Assembly: GCA_021234155.1 (NCBI GenBank) | Contig: JAJEKV010000022.1 | Coordinates: forward strand, 6,836,132 to 6,900,131 | DNA length: 64,000 nucleotides | Direction: 5' to 3' | Origin: Isoetes taiwanensis | Taxonomy: Eukaryota; Streptophyta; Lycopodiopsida; Isoetales; Isoetaceae | In this document: positions 22,791-34,943 of the stretch, piece by piece | How the letters are laid out: each line of letters opens with the position of its first letter | Numbering within the stretch: the stretch's first letter is position 1 | Position numbers and translations under genes: made by a program | The notes under the pieces: model-generated | Told to the model about the DNA's origin: nothing | The model's database searches: none | The model's input: the letters and a program-made list of their open reading frames with translations, nothing else

Positions 22791-25700
22791 CTAAAAAATC
22801 CTCTAATGACAAATGATCACAAAAATGAATGACTCCAACACGGAGCTAGGAAAGGACCCAAGTATATGTAATCAAAATGATGAAGTAAAGAAGGATAGCC
22901 ACTTGCCCAAATGTGGACGTGATCTTCGTAAAATAATAAGACTCAACAACTTAAAAGAGAAGCACTTGGAGAAGATTGCAACCATGTAACAAACCACAAA
23001 TGACACGTTATCTAAATTTTCCAACAATCAAGCAATAAACGACCCATTAACTAACTAATATCCACACAAAAGCACTAAAAAGAATGAACCAATGAGACCA
23101 TGTGAAAACTCGTTTGAAGTAAAGGTCAAATATGCCATCAAAATGTGCACATCTTGGCTATTGTATTTACCAAATGTGCACCTCAAATAAGGCAACCACA
23201 ACTCGCATCCTATGGGAATTAAAAAGGCAAAAGTTATGAAGGCCAAAGAAAAACATGTTTAAGCCGAAAAAGACCATCTAAGCCCCAAGGCCCTAACTAG
23301 AACCAAGGTCCCAACTAGGCAAACCAACCAAACTACACGTGAGAGTTGAGGAAAAACAAGTGGAAAGAAGACAAGTGGTAGAAGCCATGAGAGATAAAGA
23401 ATATTACCTGGTTATGAAATGCCATGTAGGATCACGATGACTACCATATAGTTCCAAAACTAGAAAACGACAAAAAGGACGATTGTGCGAAGAAACCCAC
23501 ATGCTTCATTGGGAAAAGTGAACCAACGATATACTATTAAAATGATGAGTTCAAGAAGTACATAAGATGATAAGATACAAATGCTAAAAAAGTTCCATCC
23601 ACGTCATCACGCAAAGATCAATCCATGGACCCCAAGCCCTTTTTAGGAACATGTAAAACAAGGTATCATGTTCCTAACTGGTTTGGCTCAAAATGAATTT
23701 GCAACCACAAGTGCAAGCAAACAAATCAATAAGGCAAACAAATGCCAAATCCATTTTGCACCAGGAGGGAAGGCCACGTGATAAGTAAAGGATACAAGGC
23801 ACATGCATATGAGATCAAGACTATAAGCCACCATAAAATCCTTCAAAAGGATGTAAATGCCATAAAATACTAAAGCAGGGATACCGAAGCAGGGTCCTCC
23901 CTTAATCACAAACAAATTAATTACAAACAAACAGAAACTGCAAGGCGGTGGTCCATAGTCCTGGGACTGTACTTTATCAGACTATGCCACATGGCAAACA
24001 AGCAAGAAAAACAAGAAAATGTGTTAGCATTTGACAGACTTGATCAAGAAATAGACATATAAATGAAAGAAAAGAAAAATACGTTTAGAAGACCAGCATC
24101 ATGTCTTTACCATGCTAAGATGAGCTCGTCTCTGTCACGACCTGAAGTATGAAGTAATCACCAGATAAAACACCTGAAATGATGCACCAACAGCAGGGCC
24201 ATGGCACCAAGAGAACCAATGTGGCCAATGTACCGTAACCAGTAGCAACCACTGGAACCAAAACTTTGATACCTCGTCACTAAAAGTTGCGGAGTTGATG
24301 TCTTGATTGTAACGTTCGTATCTAGAGCCAAACAACACATGTCAATCGCAAACATAGAGGGACAAAAACGAATATGTTAAAAACGATGGCCATAGTTTTA
24401 AAAATAAAAAGAGGAGAAAAGGTGACCACCCCAATATCGGGGGTGCTACCATTGGTCTGAAGGCCCGCAACTGAGCAACCAAATGGGCATGACCGTGAGC
24501 GTACCGGCTCTGCTCCTATCGACAAGCTCAGCCCCTAAAACGTCCTTCATGGATAAAAGAATAAGATGCAAATTGATAAAGACCACAAAGATAAGCAACG
24601 TCACAGTCAACAAAGAGAAATGCAAATTGATAAAGACCCAAAGACCCGATCTCATTTAAGGCCATAAAAGAATGAAATGCAAATCGATAAGCAACTTTAC
24701 GGTGAACATTTAAGGCCATAAAAAAGATATGCAAGCAAAATGATAAGGACCTAAAGACACGCGCATTTAAAGTCACATAAAAAGACAATCACACCCAAAA
24801 TACAAGTGTGCAAAAATAGATAAGTTTATAAAGAACAAGCTCGATTTTATGAGAGATACTTGGTAAGGTATGCAAAAATAAAGATGCTAATAACGTCCAA
24901 CTCAAGATAGTGGCGGTCGTAGTGCACTACAAAAAATCAACTATAATAAAGGCACGGTGGCAGGAATAGAATGAAAACAAAGCATAGGAGTGCACGGCAG
25001 CATAGTCACAAAGTAATAATTTCAAAGTTATGACTTTACCAAATCGAAGATAAGTCCCTGCAAACAATCGCAATGCATTACATTTACGGCAAACCGATTT
25101 GAATTTCAACGCTCCTCGAGCTACAAATGTAATCTTAAAAGGACTAAAGAGAAGCAAGTCGTGACTGAATTAAAACACCACAGATTTAAAGGATCGGTTT
25201 GAAAGCTATAGACCAAGACATGGTTGGTGAAAAAAGCTAAACCTGTAATGTAAGATCAATAAATTTACTTGACACCCACTGTCAGCCCTGTGATGTAGCC
25301 TTGTATTGTACACCTGGAAAAAAAGCCATGGTAAGCCTCCCTTCTATCTAAACTAGATAGTTGGTACCCTTGGAAAGCTACGGCAAGGATGCATGGACTA
25401 TTGAGTCCACCGGTCCCTGCACATGATGCAGAAAACAAACTTCAGGAAAACCACCACCTTCAAACAGTCCAAAAATATGAACTCAGAACAATATATATGC
25501 ATAACCGATACAGACCTGGAACCCAGTTTTAAAACTGAGCAAAGTCGAACAAAGGAAACATGAAACAAATTCAGAGGGAGCAAATCGAACAAAGAAGCTC
25601 CAGCTATTAAATATATCATACTAGAAATGTACACATATCATACTAGAAATGTAAGAGGCGGCAAAAGCCAGTCATGTCCTAAATATTCTTAGCCAGATTA

Positions 25701-26870
25701 AAGCATTAGACAAGACAACTGACCTTAAACTTCAAATGCCCAACAGAGACCATGATTCAGAACTAGATAATCAAAGGATAAAGGCAACATAAATCAAAGA
25801 GAAAGGTTTAAAGAACCCGTGGCATTGAAATGGACAAGAAGACAATCAGCCAAAAGAAATAAAGCAGTAAAACTATCCATAAGGATCCACCGCATCCAAG
25901 AGAAGGATACGATAAGGCAACATGGATCCGGTAGGATATCTTAAGAATTCAAGCTTTATCATCTGTCAAAACTGAACCAAGAGTCGCCCAAAGAGTAAGA
26001 ATAAGGAAAAAAGGCCTCAAATTAGGATGGACAGCTGATGTACCGATTGTGGCTTCAATTAGATCGACTTGACAAGAAAAGGATCGTTGATCGAACATGA
26101 GCATTTAGGGCAAATGCTAAATACAGCCGGAAAACAGCAGGGCAGGCAGAATAAGGCAAGGAAACGGGCCAACAAAAGGGGTGTGCACAGATGGAAAAAG
26201 AGAAAATCGACTGGGTGCGGCACTCAAGGGGCAGAATCCAAATAGGAAGTGTAACCGACACAGATGGGAACCAGAAAAGAAAATAAGCTGGGATTCGGCA
26301 CTACAGGGGCAAAGCCTATATAGACAAGATCAAACACAAGGAGATGAAATCCAATAGTAAAAAGAATCACGCTAGCCCCAAACGTGCAAAAAACAAAAGT
26401 TGAATCAATAGAAAGAAATGATGACTAATTAACTCACCGGAACAACTCCATGAAACAGAGGGGAACTCTTAATCAGGATGTGAAGAAGCAGCAGAACGCC
26501 AAGAGTTGAATGGATACGAAAATGCTAGAGTCGCAGCATCCATCCATATCCATCCCTGCAAAAAACTAGAAGCGACAAATCCAAGACTACAAAACCAAGA
26601 CTACAGGAAGACGGCCGAACATCAGTCCGACTCCATCCTGAAACTTGAAACTTTGAAGCCAAACACTATGGTCGATGTCACGGCCATCATATATCCGAAG
26701 TCCAGAAGTGAGAATCCAAATCCAATACTAAGAAAACAACGATTCATACGATTCATGTGGGTACTTATCCATCCAATGCTAGAGCGCTAAAGGCAGAAAG
26801 GAGAACGAGGGTAAACAAAGTAGAGTAGGATGAATACAACCAAAACTGATAGGATAGAGAAGAAAGAGAA
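22791..26870 (+). other. Second purine-rich, gene-free tract
   Basis: The same A+G bias as 18.6-20.8 kb continues for about 4 kb. - strand open frames here are short, Phe/Cys/Leu-rich and lack domains. No RNA gene or complete mobile element was recognised. Confidence 0.6.
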
Positions 26871-29000
26871 GTCTGGCTCTTTGCTTTTTATACTAGAAGT
26901 TTCATTTTTTGCTAAGAGCATCCTTTTGAGCATCTCGTAACCTCAGTTTGATGTCTAATTTAATGGTTGGCGATTCTATGCAATCCTATCTTTGCATTCT
27001 CTCTTTCATTTGATGCCTCGTTTGTTGCTTAGCGATTCTGTGCAATTCTATCTTTGCATTCTCTATGGTAGCATCATTTGGACCTCGGTCTTGGAATCAC
27101 ACATTTGTTTGGTTTCTTTTATGCCCAGTTGGTAAGTTCGCTCTTTACATATATGTGCGTTTGGCTGTTTCTCGCTAGGAAGACTCTTTTGACATATAGT
27201 ATTTCCATAGTTGGATGTCTAATTGATTGCTTTGCTCTCATAATATTTCTATCTTTCCGTTCTCTTCGACCAGTTTCATATGCCAGGTTTCTCCTGGTCA
27301 ATTATTTTCAGTGTTCATATTAGGGTGTCTCTTTTCTATCTTCTAGAGGTGGTTTCTCTTGTCCATTTCATTATGGTTGGTTTTTTATCGTGTTTATTCA
27401 ATTTCGCAGCATGCCATTGAAGTTCAAATTTGCTCTTTCTAGTGGCTTGCTTGCATTACTAATTCTAGAGGTTTTTGCCCCGTCTCTTTCTTTTGGTCAT
27501 CTCACCTCATAATTCATGGAATAAAATAACGGCTAAGGTTAGCCAAATGGCTATTTTGTAGCAGTTTTGCCAAGAAAAACGGCTAAAGTAAATGGAAAAA
27601 ATGCCCAAAAAAGGGAAAATTTTAGCCCAATTTTTTTGCCGCCCAAGTGAGTTTTTAGGTTGAATAGCCAAACCTTTACCTTCAGACATATCCATCAGGA
27701 CGTCGATTAGCTAAACCTAAGATAGAGTGGGCTTGGAAAAATGGATAGATTAGCCCGAAATTCAACAATGTATGTACTAACTTTAAGAAATTTCAAATAG
27801 GGTTTATATATTTCTTTTTTTTCCACTTTCTTTCTTGTTCCAAGTACAAAGTTGAAGCATTAGAGGAAAAGGAACAATGTAGTCCCTTTTTTTTTTTAGG
27901 TTTTTGAACATGTTCATGTATATTTGTGTCTTGATTTATGTATTTACAATAAATTCAATGTCTTTGCCAATATGCTTGGATTTTTTTAAATTACTATAGC
28001 GTGATGGCTAATATTTGCCTTTCCATTTTGTGAAAGTTTAGCCAAAAGCAAGAAATTATGATGGAGAAAAACCATTTAGTTTAGCCAAGTATTAGAAACT
28101 TCTAGTCCCAATTTGAAGATAGTTTAGCTAAACCTATTTTGGCTACACAAAAATATAGGAGTAGTAATTTATTCCATGTCATAATTTTCCTTAATTTTGT
28201 TTGCCCCATATTTCACATTCTTTCCCTCGAGTTCCATTTTTGCTCTTTGTCCTTCGTTAACCTCTTGCATTGCCTTAGGCTCATCTTTCTGTGTACCCAT
28301 TCTCCAGTTCCCTTTTTGTCATTCTTGTCATTTGACCCTTCATTCATCTTAGTTTTCTTTTCTCTTGTTTGGCCTCTTCGTTTCTCCTCTTGATTCGCCT
28401 TGGTTCTTCTTGCTCTATTGGTGTCCATATGTCTTGCTTTTGTCCATGATCTCTTTTTATCCTTGGTTCTCCATCAGCCTTGCTTAACCGTTTCTTCCTT
28501 GTTGTCTCTTTCACTTAATCGATTATGGTCATCATGTTTTACCCATTTCCCCCATTTTGTTTTGGCTTTTGTCCTTTTTTCATCCTGGTTTGCTCTATTT
28601 TTCTAGGGTAGATTCCTCTTCTATCGGCCACTTGTTGGTATCATAGGACCCATCCTAGGAATGCCACGGTTCTATTGCGTTAGCAATAGAACCGACATTC
28701 CTTGGATGGGGACGTCTTTCCTCGCCTCTCCTATTTATACTGCTTCATTCTTCTTTTCCAGTCATCGGCGTTCTCTTGAGCTCCTTTCCATTCTTTCTTT
28801 TTTGCCTCCACAAGTTTCCCACCCACCTCTCCCTCTCTCATATTGTGGGCTTGTGCGTTGTATCTGCAGTTTTCGATATCTAGTGTTTTTGTTATGATTC
28901 ATTTTTATGTTGTGGTTCCGTGGCCTCCCGTGTTTTGTGCGTAGTCTCTTTTCTCGATGTGGCTCTGTAGCCTTCGGGGCAATATTTAGTGGTTTACTCT
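26871..29000 (+). other. Pyrimidine-rich tract after skew reversal
   Basis: At about 26,870 the + strand changes abruptly from purine-rich to T+C-rich and stays so to about 29 kb, mirroring the preceding tract. Small + strand open frames (28,139-28,393; 28,400-28,606) are Phe/Leu/Ser-rich artefacts. The stretch 27,500-28,140 repeats GGCTAA/TTAGCC words loosely. Confidence 0.55.
28649..28710. repeat. Nested hairpin
   Basis: Inner arms CGGTTCTATTGC (28,667-28,678) and GCAATAGAACCG (28,683-28,694) pair perfectly around a GTTA loop. Outer arms CCCATCCtAGGAATG and CATTCCTtGGATGGG extend the stem almost continuously. The total is about 62 bp, compatible with a small fold-back element or a microRNA-like precursor. 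Confidence 0.8.
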
Positions 29001-29135
29001 TTTTCGGCATAATTAGTTTTTCATTTATTCATTCATGTTTTATCTCAGTGTGGCATTGTAGCCTCTGAGTCAATAATTATTATTCATGTTTTCTCTCGGC
29101 GTGGCGCTGTTGCCTCCGAGATCATATTTATTCAA
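28950..29135 (+). repeat. Degenerate repeats of a GTGGC..TGTAGCCTC unit
   Basis: Three diverged copies of TCTC.G.GTGGC.CTGTAGCCTCcGaG.CAATA.TTA start near 28,951, 29,041 and 29,093, and a weaker one lies near 28,909. Spacing is uneven (about 50-90 bp). Confidence 0.6.
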
Positions 29136-29262
29136 CTCTTCTGTAAGCAATAGGGCAGGGCTAATTCAAATTTACCTCACAACCCTTGGCGCCACTATCC
29201 ATGATATGCGTAAGGTCACCATAGCATGACCTGAAATCAGGAAAAAATGTCAGTCCAAAAGG

Positions 29263-29515
29263 TGTAAGACAGACAATATTGTTGCAATCTTTTTCATCTA
29301 GGTTTTGCTTCTGTCAACACGGAAGAGAGTGCAGAATAAATAAGGAAGTAGCAAGGAACGATTGAAGCCTTCATTGGGCATGATGAAATAACGAAAATCA
29401 TCAGATGAGAAGGGCATTGTTCGTCTTCTTGCATAAGTTTAAGATAAACAACGTTGTTGCAATCCTTTTCATCTAATTTTTGCTTCTGTCAACATGGAAG
29501 TAGAGCGTGCAGAAG
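29263..29515 (+). repeat. Direct repeat pair of about 75 bp
   Basis: Blocks at 29,263-29,335 and 29,440-29,515 share 'gttgcaatc.ttttcatcta', 'ttttgcttctgtcaaca' and '.ggaag...gtgcagaa'. They are separated by about 105 bp of unrelated DNA. Confidence 0.75.
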
Positions 29516-30569
29516 TCATTACATGTTACCTGGCTATTAAATAAGTCGGCCATAACCAAAAGCTCTAAGCACATGATAAAAACCAAAGCGCATTAAATCC
29601 CTGCCTGTGTAATAAATCAACCTTCTCAGGGGCATAAGCTAACACTTATGAAGCTTTCTTTGGCCTGCAATGTTTTCTGAGAAGATTGATTATGCTAGCG
29701 GATTAAAAAGAGAAAATAATAAATCGTGTGGAGCTTTTCGGCCTCTTGAAGATACACCACAACGGTAAGCCACAAGGAAAAGAGGCGAAACTCTTTGATG
29801 CGAGCGGATGGTCATGCAAGGCATTAGCTTGTTGGTCGATCCGGAATATCATCATTTCTTGCTTTGGTATTTAGATTTGCCAATCCATCCCTTGTTCACA
29901 TCTTACGCGGATTAAATGCGCCATTAGCAGAGTACATGCATGTGGCCAGTGCGAACCTCATCAAAACTGCTGCCCTTACATGCATCTGGTCAATTCGAAA
30001 CTCACGAAAACTATTGCCCTATTTGCTTTATCTAGCCCTACTTATCTTCTTGAAATGTTCTCAAGTCGGAAAGTGTCCCTACTTATCTTCTTGAACTGCC
30101 CTTTTAAGGCGAGATGCTTTTCATTTTTCAAAGCTTCCGCAAGTTTATAGAATGCACTAATAGTTCGTAATAGACTGTGCATAGTAGGGTGTGCATTGAG
30201 GTTGAAGTCAAGCTGCAAAAGTTACCTTGTTTGTTATATAGATGTGTGAGACATCCCATAATTGTCTATGTGAAGGGTCATTTATAGTGACATCAAGGTT
30301 TAGATTTTAGTAAATCATAGTAAAATGCCTAGTGTTGCTGGACTAGAAAGCTATTATTGGACAGAATGGTCTTGTAGTCTAATGATTGTTAGTTATCAAT
30401 GTAGGATTTGTAGTCCAACCTAATAAGGTATCTTTTGGGAGATTTTAGTTTTGGCAGCATTTGGAATATTCTTTGAAACAAATGATTCAAGCATATCATT
30501 TCATATTTTTCTCAATCTAAATATAACTCTAAGGGGTGCTTGATGTCACCGGGCTCTCATCAGGATGTT
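29516..30569. other. No gene recognised
   Basis: Mixed AT-rich DNA. A 76-codon open frame at 29,864-30,094 has no recognisable motif. Confidence 0.4.
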
Positions 30570-31300
30570 TTGTTTAAGGTCCATATATTAGGAAGTCACC
30601 AGATAGTCAAGTCCAGTAGACACCTACATATCTTATCCATATCAGGTTGCGCCGAATGGACCATAGTGAACATGTATCAACAGAAAGTTCTAGTACATCG
30701 GGGTTAATCATTGAAGTCACCAGGCAACCAAGTCGAGTAGACACCTACATATCCTATCCATATCAGGTTGCGCTGAATGGACCATAGTGAACATGTATCA
30801 ACAGAAAGTTCTACTACATCGGGGTTAATCATTGAAGTCACCAGGCAACCAAGTCTAGTAGACACCTACATATCCTATCCATATCGGGTTGTGCTGAGTC
30901 AGGCAACCGGGCCTAGTAGACACCTACATATCCTATCCATATCGGGTTCGTCGTTCGGTGCAACCCGATTTGGATAGGATATATAGGTGTCTACTAGGCT
31001 TGGCTGCCTGATGACTTCCGAATATGGACCTTAAACAAAAAAAGGTCCATATTCTGGTGACTTCCTAATATGGACCTTAAACAAAAGGTCCATATTAGGA
31101 AGTCACCAGGCGGCCAAGCCTAGTAGACACCCACATATCCTATCCACTATGGACCATTCGACGCAACCCGATATCGATAGGATATATAGGTGTCTAATAG
31201 GCTTGATTGTCTGGTGACTTCCTCAGATAGACCTTAAACGAAAAAATAATTGGCGCAACCCGATATGGATAGGATATGTAGGGTTGCGTCGAATGGACAT
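30570..31300. repeat. Complex direct and inverted repeat array
   Basis: The phrases GTAGACACCTACATATCC + TATCCATATC and GTTGCG.(C/T)GAATGGAC recur at about 30,615, 30,738, 30,865 and 30,915 in direct orientation. They recur inverted at about 30,965-31,000 and 31,165-31,200, and direct again near 31,115. AAGTCACCAGGCAACCAAG and GGTCCATATTAGG mark unit edges. Adjacent inverted edges (31,020-31,110) form hairpins through AAACAAAA spacers. This looks like repeated fold-back insertion or rearrangement of one short transposon end. Confidence 0.75.
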
Positions 31301-31485
31301 TAATGGACATGTATCAACAAAAAGTTCAGGTCAAAAACCTGAGCGTTAAGAAATGCTTGGTGATTACTTTTGATTCAGGTCAAAAACCTGAGTCTCTGAG
31401 GTTGTGGCGCCCACGGGAATCTGCACGCCTTGATCTGGACCTCAAGAAAACCTTGAGGTCGAAAGCCCATTGGAAAGCACCCTAA

Positions 31486-31625
31486 GGCTGGATTCACATG
31501 CACCATCGCCACCGTCACCATCATGTAAAATGCCATGCCATTTTACGCCCACCATCACGGACCATCACGAATTTACAAAGGGTATAACAGGGCCCCTCCC
31601 CAACCATTGTTGCATGTGAACCGGC
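31486..31625. mobile_element. MITE A, PIF/Harbinger (Tourist)-like
   Basis: 140 bp element starting GGCTGGATTCACATGCACC and ending with a complementary GTTGCATGTGAACCGGC. It is flanked by TAA at 31,483-31,485 and 31,626-31,628, a 3-bp target duplication of the TWA type used by PIF/Harbinger transposases. It is non-coding and would depend on a transposase elsewhere. Confidence 0.75.
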
Positions 31626-31628
31626 TAA

Positions 31629-31771
31629 GGGCCGGTTCACATGCAACCATCACCGGAAGAGGGGGCCTGTTTTGCACAGTGGAAATTGGCGATGGTGGGT
31701 GATGGTGGGCGTAAAACGGTGAGCCCTTTTACACGATGGTGAGGGTCGTGAAGGTGCATGTGAACCCAGCC
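31629..31771. mobile_element. MITE B, adjacent to MITE A
   Basis: 143 bp element starting GGGCCGGTTCACATGCAACC and ending GGTGCATGTGAACCCAGCC, flanked by TAA on both sides (31,626-31,628 and 31,772-31,774). It shares the middle TAA with MITE A. Internally it is related to MITE A in inverted order (ATGGTGGGCGTAAAA versus TTTTACGCCCACCAT), so A and B may be the two arms of one larger fold-back element. Confidence 0.75.
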
Positions 31772-31897
31772 TAAGGAGTCAAAATAAACATGTGATTTTT
31801 GCAATGGACAACTTGCACACGTATCTAAGGAGAAAGAAAAAACAAGTGATGATGCCGAAATTTATACAGTGAACTAAAATAGAAGCTAGATGGAGGT

Positions 31898-31905
31898 TTA
31901 AATAG
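31898..31905 (+). promoter_or_regulatory. TATA-like box of the P450 gene
   Basis: TTTAAATA lies 30 bp upstream of the P450 start codon. The distance is short for a TATA box, so the mRNA leader would be very short, or the real box is the weaker TTTATACA at about 31,860. Confidence 0.3.
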
Positions 31906-31934
31906 AAAGGAAAGGGGCAGTAATACCCATAGAA

Positions 31935-33572
31935 ATGGATTTGAGCGTGTGCATTTTTCTGCTCTTGGCGCTCATTATTGTGTTGTTATTCAGGAAAAAA
32001 TGGGGAGCACAAACTCCTCCAGCTTATTCTTATGCCGCTGTTACACAAAAGAGACGCCTGCCTCCAGCTCCTCCATCACTGCCAATAATAGGCCATCTCC
32101 ATCTCCTCTCTAATCTGCCTCATCGTGATCTGGGCAATCTTTCGATCCGCTATGGCCCCCTGTTCTTCCTTCGCCTTGGCTCTGTCAATTGCGTTGTGGT
32201 TTCAAACGCCCAACTCGCTAAAGAGTTTCTTAAGACCCACGACTCCTTTTTCGCTTCTAGACCCCAGCTTGATGTATCTAGAATTCTTTTTTACAACTGT
32301 AAGGATATCGGCTTTGCCCCATATGGAGAGCACTGGAAGCACATGAGGAAAATTTGCATCCAGGAGCTGTTCACCCCCAGAAAGCTGCAGGGAACCAGGC
32401 GTATCAGAGTTGATGAAATCTCGTGCACCCTGAAATCTATTTTGGAAGATAGCCTTGCAAACAGAGCTGTGGATTTGAACTCCAAACTTTCCAGCCTCGC
32501 TACCAACGTGATCACCAGAATCGCACTTGGCCGGAAATTCTTCGGAGAAGACAGCGCCAAAGGTGCAGAGCAGTTCAGGCAAATGGTTCGAGAAACTTTT
32601 TTCTTGTCAGGCGTGTTTAACATAGGAGATTATTTGCCATGTTTATCAAGGTTTGATCTGCAAGGATACAAGCGAAGAATGGAAGCTGTGCATATACAAC
32701 TTGATGCGTTTCTGGATGAAATACTGGAGGAAGAAATTGAAAAGATTGCGATGTGCGGAAAGGATGGATCAGATTCAGATCATTTGGTAAGGGTATTACT
32801 GCAACTGCAAGTGGGAGGAGGGAAGCTGGAGCACGAGGCAATCAAGGCGGTTATTCAGGTTCTAGCGATAGTTCTTAGGACCAGATTCTGTGCATTTTCT
32901 GCAAGAATTTAGAATAGGTCTAAATTGTAATTTAACTAAGAAGTTTGTATGCCATTACAGGACGTGATATTGGCAGGGACTGACACATCGTCTGTGACCG
33001 TAGAGTGGGCAATAGCAGAGCTTCTTCGATCGCCTGGGATAATGCAAAGGGCACAGACAGAATTGGATGAAGTGGTCGGATTTGAACGGCTGGTGGAAGA
33101 AGAGGACATTCCGAACCTACCCTTTTTGCAGGCAATTGTGAAGGAAACATTTCGGCTTCACCCAGCGGGTCCTTTTCTGGTTCCTCGCGAATCAATTGAT
33201 GAGTGTAAGGTAGCAGGCTACGACATTCCAAAGGGAACCCGTTTGATCGTAAATGCTTGGCAGATCGGCAGGGATCCCCAGTTTTGGAAAAACCCAGATG
33301 TGTTTGATCCTCACAGATTTATTAACAGCAGCATAGATGTGAGGGGCAGGGATTTTGAGCTTATTCCATTTGGAGCTGGACGAAGAATTTGCCCTGGTTT
33401 GTCTCTTGGACTTACCATGGTCCATATCATTTTGGCCTCTTTGATCCATTCCTTCGACTGGGATTCTGTTGAGGAAGTAGACCTCTCAGAGAATTTTGGG
33501 CTCACAATGCCTATGGCAAAACCCTTGCTTGCCTTTGCCACCCCAAGGTATAAAAAGATGATTTCTCCTTAA
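31935..33572 (+). CDS. Cytochrome P450, CYP71 clan (two exons)
   Basis: Exon 1 is 31,935-32,858, then a 102 bp GT-AG phase-0 intron (32,859-32,960), and exon 2 is 32,961-33,572. The product is 511 residues, normal for a microsomal plant P450. An N-terminal membrane anchor (about 3-20) precedes the Pro-rich hinge PPAPPSLPIIGH (43-54). Further signatures are I-helix AGTDTS (313-318), K-helix ETFR (370-373), FDPHRF in place of the usual PERF (423-428), and heme loop FGAGRRICPG (445-454) with axial Cys452. It should be an ER-bound heme monooxygenase using electrons from P450 reductase. The intron before the AGTDTS exon matches the conserved intron of A-type P450s. The motifs point to the CYP71 clan; the family and substrate are not determinable here. 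The reading frame is intact. A MITE pair lies 160 bp upstream. Confidence 0.93.
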
Positions 33573-33829
33573 GAAGTTCTTTTGAATTTGTGGTTGCTAC
33601 AGTTTGTGGCGTATGAAGTCTCAGGCTTTGTTATCTTTGAAACAACAGGTTTAGCATTTAGCCCTGTTGTGTGTCAAAATGCAAATGTACAATTTACTGA
33701 TTAGAAGTGAAAAGCTTAAAGCATCTGTACTGGAGATGTAGCTAGGGATAAATAATAAATATTTTATATCACAAAAAAAAGGTGCTCATATCCCCTGGGA
33801 AATCCCTCATTCAGGAACCAAGGGACTTA

Positions 33830-34940
33830 GGCTGGGATCGCACTAGAGACAACGACCGAACTCGCTAGGCATATTTGGAGCAGGCTTCGGTTTCGGTGGA
33901 GGTGGGTGCCCGAAGATTCATATCGCACTAAGGAGGGAACAATATGCCACATCAACGGTACACGTTGAAATCAAACAACTCCACGGCGCCAAAACTTGAA
34001 GCACGAAGCACACCGCCATCGAAGAAGACGTCTCTTTCTTCGAACTCCCTGCATCAAATGGAGCATGAAGAAGGGCAACGACATGCCTTTCTGGCCAAAT
34101 TCTAGGACCACATCCTTCCTCGTCATCGGATTCATTCTCACCTTTCTCAGGCTTGTTGGAGTCTACCTTCCTGCCTTTCTTCGTAGCAGACTTGTTCCCA
34201 GTGGGCTGCCTGTAGACCTCTCTTTTTCTTCTATACAATAGGATCAGCAATATGTATGGGGGAATCTTGAGAACTTGCTGAATTCACATGGTTTGTTGGA
34301 GGCTGAGAAAGAGAAATTTGTGGATTTCCAGCGTAAGTATGAACACCATATGATGCAGAAGGTAGATTCTGTGATGCTTGGAATGCCAAAGGAGGATTGT
34401 TAGGCTGCTGATGAAACTCAAATGGTAGAGGGCTACGACTAGCAATCCCAAAAGTAGGATGCATGGAGGGTGTGCACATGGAATTGCTGGGCAATTGGCT
34501 TGGAAAGAATGGTATTTGATTGTCACGGGTGCAAATGCTTGAATTTCAATATCGGTGTGCTCCATGTGGAAATCACGCAAAACAAAAGAATGCCAACACT
34601 TTAGATCACGCAATAATTGAATTCTTAGCAATTCGACGTGCTTTACAAAAATTTGCAGATTATTTGCTTGTCTTGTGAAACAGCTTCGACCACTGTATGT
34701 CTTCGTTCACTGCAAGCCGATCATATACTGCAATTTCCTCCAAATATTGTCCACGTATGCAGCAGCCCAAACTTGGGCAGGCAATCTCGCCCGCCACAAC
34801 TTGGCCTCGCCCCAAAGCTCATGGCCCGGTTTGGCCGTTTCGGTCTTGATACCACTTTGTTTGCATTTTGCCACATGGCACTATGCTATTTGGTCCTTCT
34901 CTATTCACCTTCGGTCATTCTAGTAAGTGCAATCCCAGCC
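33830..34940. mobile_element. PIF/Harbinger-like element, 1.1 kb, non-autonomous
   Basis: Left end GGCTGGGATCGCACTAGAG and right end CTAGTAAGTGCAATCCCAGCC are near-perfect inverted repeats. They are flanked by TTA at 33,827-33,829 and 34,941-34,943. The TTA duplication and GGCTGG terminus relate it to the MITEs at 31.5 kb. No transposase catalytic region is visible. The - strand carries a Myb/trihelix-like protein fragment, the kind of second protein that PIF/Harbinger elements encode. Confidence 0.7.
33918..34494 (-). pseudogene. Broken Myb/trihelix-like accessory protein of the Harbinger-like element
   Basis: Two overlapping - strand frames. The first (34,494-34,231) encodes a Pro/Gln/Ser/Asn-rich N-terminus (FEFHQQPNNPPLAFQASQN). 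After a frame change, the second (34,250-33,918) encodes a Lys-rich nuclear-signal-like stretch (TKKGRKVDSNKPEKG), an acidic run (ESDDEEG), and RIWPERHVVALLHAPFDAG, which resembles the first helix of a Myb/trihelix DNA-binding domain. The rest of the domain is missing. In PIF/Harbinger elements a Myb-like protein assists the transposase. The assignment is inference from a short motif and its location inside the element. Confidence 0.4.
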
Positions 34941-34943
34941 TTA

